A DNA stretch of 64,000 nucleotides, taken from NCBI RefSeq assembly GCF_025717515.1, contig NZ_JAJIRN010000009.1, positions 186,001-250,000 on the forward strand, given 5' to 3'. This DNA comes from Roseateles oligotrophus (GTDB taxonomy: Bacteria; Pseudomonadota; Gammaproteobacteria; Burkholderiales; Burkholderiaceae_C). Position 1 is the first letter of the stretch. The number at the start of each line of letters is the position of its first letter. The notes beneath the pieces were generated by a model. That model did no database searches. It saw nothing but the letters and a program-made list of their open reading frames with translations, and was not told the origin of the DNA. Made by a program: the position numbers and the translations under genes. Shown in pieces: positions 59,293-64,000 of this stretch.

Positions 59293-60663
59293 TCAGTAGC
59301 TATCGCCGAAGGCAAAGATCGGCTTGCGCGTCTTCCATTGCCCTTCGGTGAAGTCCGGGAAGGGGAGGGTCTTGAAGCCCTCGGCGATCGACTGTTCGGA
59401 CAGTGGCGTGATCGCGCTCCAGGCCACCGCGTCATAGACGTCGATCGGCATGGGCGCGTCGGCCTTCAAGGCCTCGATAAAGGCATTGATGACAAACCAG
59501 TCCATGCCGCCATGGCCGGCCTCGGCCGCGGTGGCCGCATGCTTCTTCCATAGCGGATGCTCGAACTTGTCCTGGTAGGCCTGGAAGTCCTCCCATTGAT
59601 GCGGCTTGCTGATGCCCTCGAAGTGCACCGAGTGGTTCACATCCATCCACAAACCGTTCGTGCCCTGCACCCGGAAGCCGAGCGAATAGGGGCGCGGCAG
59701 CGAGGTGTCATGCTGCAACAGGATCGTTTCGCCGTTCTCGCAGGCCAGCGTGGTGGTGATGATGTCGCCGAGCTTGAATTTGACCTTGGCCGAGGGGTGC
59801 TCTGGCTTGCCCGACTTGTTGGCGACATAGTCATGCAAGCCGCGCGCCTTGCTGGCGAAGGCATTGATATGGGTGAAGCGGTTGCCGCGGTGGATGTTCG
59901 CGTACATCGCGCAGGGGCCGATGCCATGGCTGGGGTAAAGCTCGCCATTGCGCTCGACCGCATGTTGTGTGCGCCAGCGCGCCTCCGACCAGCCCTTGTC
60001 ACCAAACTCGACGCCGCCGCCATAGGGCTTGGCCGGCTCGCCGGAATTGAATTTGACCGCGCGCAGATCATGCTGATAGCCGCCCTGCAAATGCACCAGC
60101 TCGCCGAACATCTGCGCCCGCACCATCTGCAGCACCGCCATCACATCGCGCCGGTAACAGACGTTCTCCAGCAACATATACGGTGTGCCGGTGCGCTGCT
60201 GGGTGCGCAGCACATCCCAGTGATCTTGCAAGGAAACGCCGGCCACCACCTCGCAGCCGACCGCGACTTTGGCGTTCATCGCGTCTATCGACATCGCTGC
60301 ATGCAGCTCCCAGGGCGTGGCGATGATGACGGCGTCCAAGTCCTTCTTTGCCAACAGCTGCAAATAGGCGAGCTTGTCACCGCTCTCGCCAAAGGTCTGC
60401 GGCTTGGGGCGCTGGAACTTCTCGGCCATCGCCAGCGCCCGGCCCAGCATGATGGGTTCGATATCGCACAGCGCCACCACGTCCACATCGTCGCGGCGCA
60501 GCAGTTCTTTCAGCAAGACCTGACCCCGCATGCCGGTGCCGATCAGGCCGACGCGCAGGCGCGGGCGGGCGGCGGCTTGAGCGGAAAACGCAGGCGTCAG
60601 CAGTGCCGATCCACCCAGGGCGGTGGTGGAGGAACGGAGGAAATTTCTACGGTTCATGGTCAT
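59293..60663 (-). CDS. GH109-like Gfo/Idh/MocA protein (putative alpha-N-acetylgalactosaminidase)
   Basis: A 456-residue protein with a twin-arginine signal (MNRRNFLRSSTTALGG) implying export of a folded, cofactor-bearing enzyme. The Rossmann fold begins LRVGLIGTGMRG; VVALCDIEP and IIATPWELHAAMSIDAM follow. Blocks typical of glycoside hydrolase family 109 are present: YRRDVMAVLQMVR, FGELVHLQGGYQHDLR, YPSHGIGP and AEAGHGGMDWFVINAFIEAL. GH109 enzymes release alpha-linked GalNAc by an NAD-dependent oxidation-elimination mechanism. The start could also be at the second Met. Neighbours are a PEP-CTERM protein, a DUF3472 lipoprotein and a TonB receptor, fitting glycan harvesting. Confidence 0.9.
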   Translation of the reverse strand: MTMNRRNFLRSSTTALGGSALLTPAFSAQAAARPRLRVGLIGTGMRGQVLLKELLRRDDVDVVALCDIEPIMLGRALAMAEKFQRPKPQTFGESGDKLAYLQLLAKKDLDAVIIATPWELHAAMSIDAMNAKVAVGCEVVAGVSLQDHWDVLRTQQRTGTPYMLLENVCYRRDVMAVLQMVRAQMFGELVHLQGGYQHDLRAVKFNSGEPAKPYGGGVEFGDKGWSEARWRTQHAVERNGELYPSHGIGPCAMYANIHRGNRFTHINAFASKARGLHDYVANKSGKPEHPSAKVKFKLGDIITTTLACENGETILLQHDTSLPRPYSLGFRVQGTNGLWMDVNHSVHFEGISKPHQWEDFQAYQDKFEHPLWKKHAATAAEAGHGGMDWFVINAFIEALKADAPMPIDVYDAVAWSAITPLSEQSIAEGFKTLPFPDFTEGQWKTRKPIFAFGDSY

Positions 60664-60689
60664 GGAGGCAATAGGAAATGGAGCTGCAG

Positions 60690-61259
60690 TCAGCTGAGCT
60701 TACGTGATCGTGCCAGCCCAGCCAGCAGGGCTAAACCCAAGCTGAATAGAGCATAACTGGCCGGCTCAGGCACAGCGGCGGCGGCCGTCCAGTCTATGGC
60801 GAGCCGGCCGGACTGCCAGCGCCCATCGGGGCTCAGGCCATCCGACGCCGCTTCGCTGAATTCCAAGCGCAAGATGCCATCGGCGCCGACGCTGAAGTCC
60901 AGGCCCTGATCGAGCAAATCGATCGAGCCGGCAAAGGCTTGGCTGCCGGCAAAGTCGCTGCCGGCGCCGGGCGCAAACAGCAGGCCGGCGCTGCTCGTCT
61001 GCGAGCCGCTCAGGCTCAGTTGCAGCTCCGACAGCCAGCTCGGGTTGTAGGCCTGCAGATCGACCTGCCAGCTGAGGCTGTTGATATGGGCCAGCGCGCC
61101 GAGATTGAAGCTGAGGACGGTGTTGGCGGCCGAGCCGATCACGTCCTGGCTATTGATGCCGCTGACATCCAGCGTCAGCACCTCGGCGCTGGCGGGCATG
61201 GCGATGGACGCCGCAGCGGCGAGTGCCAAGCAGCCACGAGAGAGATATTTCTTCATCAT
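60690..61259 (-). CDS. PEP-CTERM sorting-domain protein
   Basis: An exported protein of about 189 residues with a signal peptide (ending in MPASAEV) and a C-terminal PEP-CTERM anchor: VPEPASYALFSLGLALLAGLARSRK, that is the VPEP motif, a hydrophobic helix and basic residues. Exosortase recognises this signal in bacteria that make extracellular polysaccharide. The middle is beta-rich and resembles secreted matrix proteins. No exosortase gene is in the window. The ATG at 61259 has GAGATG before it; ATGs at 61256 and 61268 are alternatives. Confidence 0.88.
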   Translation of the reverse strand: MMKKYLSRGCLALAAAASIAMPASAEVLTLDVSGINSQDVIGSAANTVLSFNLGALAHINSLSWQVDLQAYNPSWLSELQLSLSGSQTSSAGLLFAPGAGSDFAGSQAFAGSIDLLDQGLDFSVGADGILRLEFSEAASDGLSPDGRWQSGRLAIDWTAAAAVPEPASYALFSLGLALLAGLARSRKLS

Positions 61260-61274
61260 GATGGGCATCTCAGG

Positions 61275-62693
61275 TCAGGGCAGGGTATCGATTTGCACGG
61301 TCGGCTTGGACCCGGTCAGCGGGCGCGTGAAATATTGGCCGGCCGTTACCGTCTCATTGAAGAAGCCGCCGTTGCGCAGGAAGAACTTGCCGCTGGCGTC
61401 AACGCCGCCGGCGTAGTCCAGCCGCTGCTTGTTGGCGCCGGTCGAGTCGACCGTGAAGCGGGCGCGGTTCAGCTCCTTCCATGTGCCGTCTTTGTTGACC
61501 GCCCATTGCTGGCCGTGCAGCATCTTGCGTTCGCGCCACCCTTGCTCGCCGTCGAAGTTCTCGGCGAAGGCGTAAAAATCGGTCAGCCAGCTTGTGATGT
61601 TAGGGCGGGTCCAGGTGGCAATGAAATGCCATTGACCGTCCTCGGGTGCGAAGAACCAGGCCGAGTACAGGCTGGCGCCCTGGCCGTCGGGCCGCACGCG
61701 GGTTATGAATTTATAGGTGTTGCCGGCGATCCAGGGGTAGAGCAGGTAGGACTGGCCGCCGGTGCCTTCGCCACCGAAGTCATTGACGACCACGTCCGGG
61801 CCTTTTTTGACCAAGGTGGTCTTGCCGCCGCCGTCCTCCGGGTCCCAGACCGAGAACAGCACGCGGCGCTCGTCCGGCCCGTTCACCTGTATGCCCATAT
61901 AGCCTTGGCCGAAGCCATTGGCCATGAAGTAAGAGCCGATCGGGTCTTCGCCGACCGGGATCTGCAACTCGCTATAGGCGTACTCGGTATTGGCCGGGAC
62001 GGCATAGGACAGGTGCACCGAAGGGCCACGGCGCGACCAGTAATAGTCTTCCGGCGCATTGGCGTAGAGCAGGCCGGTGGCGGCCGTGCCGCTCAGCTCG
62101 ATCGCGGTCAATTTGCCGAACTCCGCGCCGGTGCGCTTGAGGCCTTGCACATCGATCTTGACGTAGCCGGCCTGGGCCACGTCCACGGTGGCGAGGCTGG
62201 TGAACTGGCCGTTGATGGCTCCATTCCCTGCGGTCAGGCGCTGCGTAAAAGTTTTGCCCAGCGCGGTGATGCGCACGGTGCTGACGCCGCCATCCGGCGC
62301 GCTGCCCTTGAGCACGATATTGAACTTGCCCGGCTGCGCGACCCGCACATAACTGCTGATCACGGTGGCCGGGTCGGTCCAGTCCATCAGCCCGTCTTCA
62401 TTCGAAATCCATTCGGTCGTGTCGGGGCCGGCTGCGGTGATGTAGGCATTGCCGCCGAGGGCGATTTGTGGGGCGCGGGCTTTGGCGAGCGCTGCTGCCG
62501 GGGCCGCCAAGGCATGCGCTGTCGGGCCTGCGGCGACTGCGGGCGCCGTCAACGCAGGCGCCTCGGCTTCGGCTACGCTGCCGCCGCCACATGCTGCGAG
62601 CGACAGCAGCAATAAGGCGCTGAACGTGAGTTGCCGTGCAGGACGGGCCGGCTCGACGGGCGAGACGGGTTCGATTGCGAGATGCTGGTGCAT
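61275..62693 (-). CDS. DUF3472/DUF5077 lipoprotein
   Basis: A 472-residue protein. The N-terminus carries a signal with lipobox LLSLAACGGG after an unusually long charged leader (about 20 residues). A DUF5077-type beta-sandwich (NAYITAAGPDTTEWISNEDGLMDW, SSYVRVAQPGKFNIVLKG) is followed by the DUF3472 domain (GGEGTGGQSYLLYPWIAGNTYKF, WHFIATWTRPNITSWLTDFYAFAENF). Such proteins are common in glycan-utilisation loci and are thought to bind or process carbohydrate. The start at 62693 is preferred over an ATG 30 codons upstream. It lies 15 bases upstream of the PEP-CTERM gene on the same strand. Confidence 0.85.
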   Translation of the reverse strand: MHQHLAIEPVSPVEPARPARQLTFSALLLLSLAACGGGSVAEAEAPALTAPAVAAGPTAHALAAPAAALAKARAPQIALGGNAYITAAGPDTTEWISNEDGLMDWTDPATVISSYVRVAQPGKFNIVLKGSAPDGGVSTVRITALGKTFTQRLTAGNGAINGQFTSLATVDVAQAGYVKIDVQGLKRTGAEFGKLTAIELSGTAATGLLYANAPEDYYWSRRGPSVHLSYAVPANTEYAYSELQIPVGEDPIGSYFMANGFGQGYMGIQVNGPDERRVLFSVWDPEDGGGKTTLVKKGPDVVVNDFGGEGTGGQSYLLYPWIAGNTYKFITRVRPDGQGASLYSAWFFAPEDGQWHFIATWTRPNITSWLTDFYAFAENFDGEQGWRERKMLHGQQWAVNKDGTWKELNRARFTVDSTGANKQRLDYAGGVDASGKFFLRNGGFFNETVTAGQYFTRPLTGSKPTVQIDTLP

Positions 62694-62804
62694 GGGCTGG
62701 CGAATCTTTCTTTGAACTGAACTGAGGAAGCTGCGCACAGCGGCGCTTGGCCCGCCGGAAGCTGGCGGGCCAAGCATGGCCATGTGCGGATCAGGTGCTG
62801 AGTC

Positions 62805-64000
62805 TTACCAGAACTTGTAGCTGGCCGACAGGCTGTACACGCGGCCGAAAACGTTCAGCGCATGGTTGTAGCCTTCCCAGCCGTTCGGGTCGAAGTCGGG
62901 CTGCTTGTTCAAGACGTTCTTGATGTTCAGGCCCAGATTCAAGGACTTGATCGGCTCCCAGTTGAAGCCCAGATTGACCGTGTAATAGGCCGGTGCGCCG
63001 CCGCACAGATTGGCCGGCAGGTCCACGTCGGCCGCTGTACAGGTCGTCGGGTTGTTGTTCTCTTCATCATGCTTGTCGTAAGCCCATTTCGTGCCGCCGG
63101 TGTAGTTGACGAACAAGCTGCTGCCGAAGTTCTGATAGCGCCAATCGGCATTGAAGGTAGCGCGGTACTTGGGCTGACCGTAGTAGCCGACATAGTTCTG
63201 CGAGAAGCCCTCGCCGAGCGCGTCATCATGCTTGTTGCGGTTCATGATGGTGGCGGCCAAACCCAGGTTGAGCTGACCCATGCTTCCGAGGCTGAAGCGG
63301 CCATGGGCGTCGAGGTCGAAGCCGTCGACCAGCGTGCGGCCGCGGTTCAGATAGCTATTGCTCATGCCCGCCAACATGCCGACCGAGTAGCTCAGCGGTT
63401 TGCCCGTGCAGGCTGCCGCATTGGCCGGGTTGGTGCACATGGCAGCGGCGGCGGCCACAGCGGCCTTGTCGTTGTCGGAGATCGGGTTGCGGATCACGCC
63501 CGGCGCGCCGGCCAGGGTAGGGCCGTATTTCTCCGCGTACTGGTCATACAGTTCCTGGAAGTCCTGACGGACGATTTCATCGCGGCGCTGGATCAACCAA
63601 TAGTCGGCCGAGATGTCAAAGTCCTTGCCCGGCTGGAACACCAGGCCGAGCGTGCCGCTCTTGGCCTTCTCTGGCTTCAGGTCCTTGTTGGGTGGCGTCA
63701 GGCCGGCGATATTGTTGCTGCAGTTGCTATTGAGCAAGGACTTGCCGTTGTCTTTGTCCACCTGGTCAACCGACTTCTTGAGCTGATTGGCGATCGCATT
63801 GGTTTCGTTGCAGCGGATGGTGTCCTTCATGCCGCCGCGCTGGGCGAACACGCCGCCTTCGCCGGACTCGGCCAAATTGGGCGCTCGGAAGCCTTCGGAG
63901 TAGGTGCCGCGCAGCAGCAGTTCCGGCATGGCGCGGAACTTCAGGCCGAGCTTGGGCGCCAGATTGGCGGCGAAGTTCGGGTACTTGTCCAAGCGCGCCG
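62805..64000 (-). CDS. TonB-dependent receptor, C-terminal part, cut by window edge
   Basis: About 398 residues of the C-terminal barrel of an outer-membrane receptor. Family features are LLRGTYSEGFRAPNLAE, SLNLGLNIKNVLNKQPDFDP and the terminal aromatic FGRVYSLSASYKFW. The frame continues past the window edge, so the plug and signal peptide are missing. An internal Met near 63992 is not the real start. The gene reads into the DUF3472 lipoprotein, PEP-CTERM and GH109-like genes, suggesting a glycan-import operon. Confidence 0.93.
   Translation of the reverse strand, partial: ARLDKYPNFAANLAPKLGLKFRAMPELLLRGTYSEGFRAPNLAESGEGGVFAQRGGMKDTIRCNETNAIANQLKKSVDQVDKDNGKSLLNSNCSNNIAGLTPPNKDLKPEKAKSGTLGLVFQPGKDFDISADYWLIQRRDEIVRQDFQELYDQYAEKYGPTLAGAPGVIRNPISDNDKAAVAAAAAMCTNPANAAACTGKPLSYSVGMLAGMSNSYLNRGRTLVDGFDLDAHGRFSLGSMGQLNLGLAATIMNRNKHDDALGEGFSQNYVGYYGQPKYRATFNADWRYQNFGSSLFVNYTGGTKWAYDKHDEENNNPTTCTAADVDLPANLCGGAPAYYTVNLGFNWEPIKSLNLGLNIKNVLNKQPDFDPNGWEGYNHALNVFGRVYSLSASYKFW

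Overview
The window is high-GC, densely coded DNA from a Gram-negative bacterium, most likely a betaproteobacterium of the order Burkholderiales (Roseateles/Pelomonas-like). That placement is an inference from the PEP-CTERM protein, the TonB receptors, the RegA-type regulator, the short DUF1127 gene and overall gene style. No rRNA, tRNA, CRISPR array or intact insertion sequence was seen.

Positions 1-9000 are housekeeping and metabolic: a SET-domain protein divergent from topoisomerase III, a membrane sensor kinase overlapping an AEC-family permease, ethanolamine ammonia-lyase (eutBC) and glyoxalase I. Positions 9100-18700 hold a hybrid kinase with an Hpt domain, an acyltransferase-3 membrane protein, a MacB/Lol-type ABC exporter divergent from a RegA-like response regulator with its kinase, and a short endonuclease V homologue.

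Positions 18800-35000 are a signalling block. A 2018-residue hybrid kinase with a CHASE domain and about seven PAS domains overlaps a GGDEF response regulator. Then come a GNAT acetyltransferase and a membrane GGDEF protein whose catalytic motif is degenerate. After a degenerate stretch follows a tight three-gene operon: NMT1-like binding lipoprotein, hybrid kinase, HD-GYP phosphodiesterase.

Positions 35000-50000 are the most coherent system, a sialic acid utilisation locus. A TonB-dependent receptor and periplasmic mutarotase NanM point one way. Convergent to them lies a ten-gene set: FCD-type GntR regulator, peptide/nickel-type ABC transporter (binding protein, two permeases, two ATPases), NanA, NanE, NanK and a NanS-like O-acetylesterase, mostly with 4-base start/stop overlaps. 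The transporter genes are interleaved with the catabolic genes. A palindrome upstream of the regulator resembles two sites upstream of the TonB receptor, suggesting one regulon.

Positions 50000-64000 contain AMP nucleosidase, a MITE-like inverted-repeat element, a DUF1127 protein, a LysR regulator, an exported BAAT-type hydrolase, a lipoprotein with an HELTH motif, an MFS transporter, a small periplasmic binding protein, and a second glycan-linked group: a GH109-like Gfo/Idh/MocA protein, a PEP-CTERM protein, a DUF3472 lipoprotein and the C-terminal part of another TonB receptor cut by the window edge.
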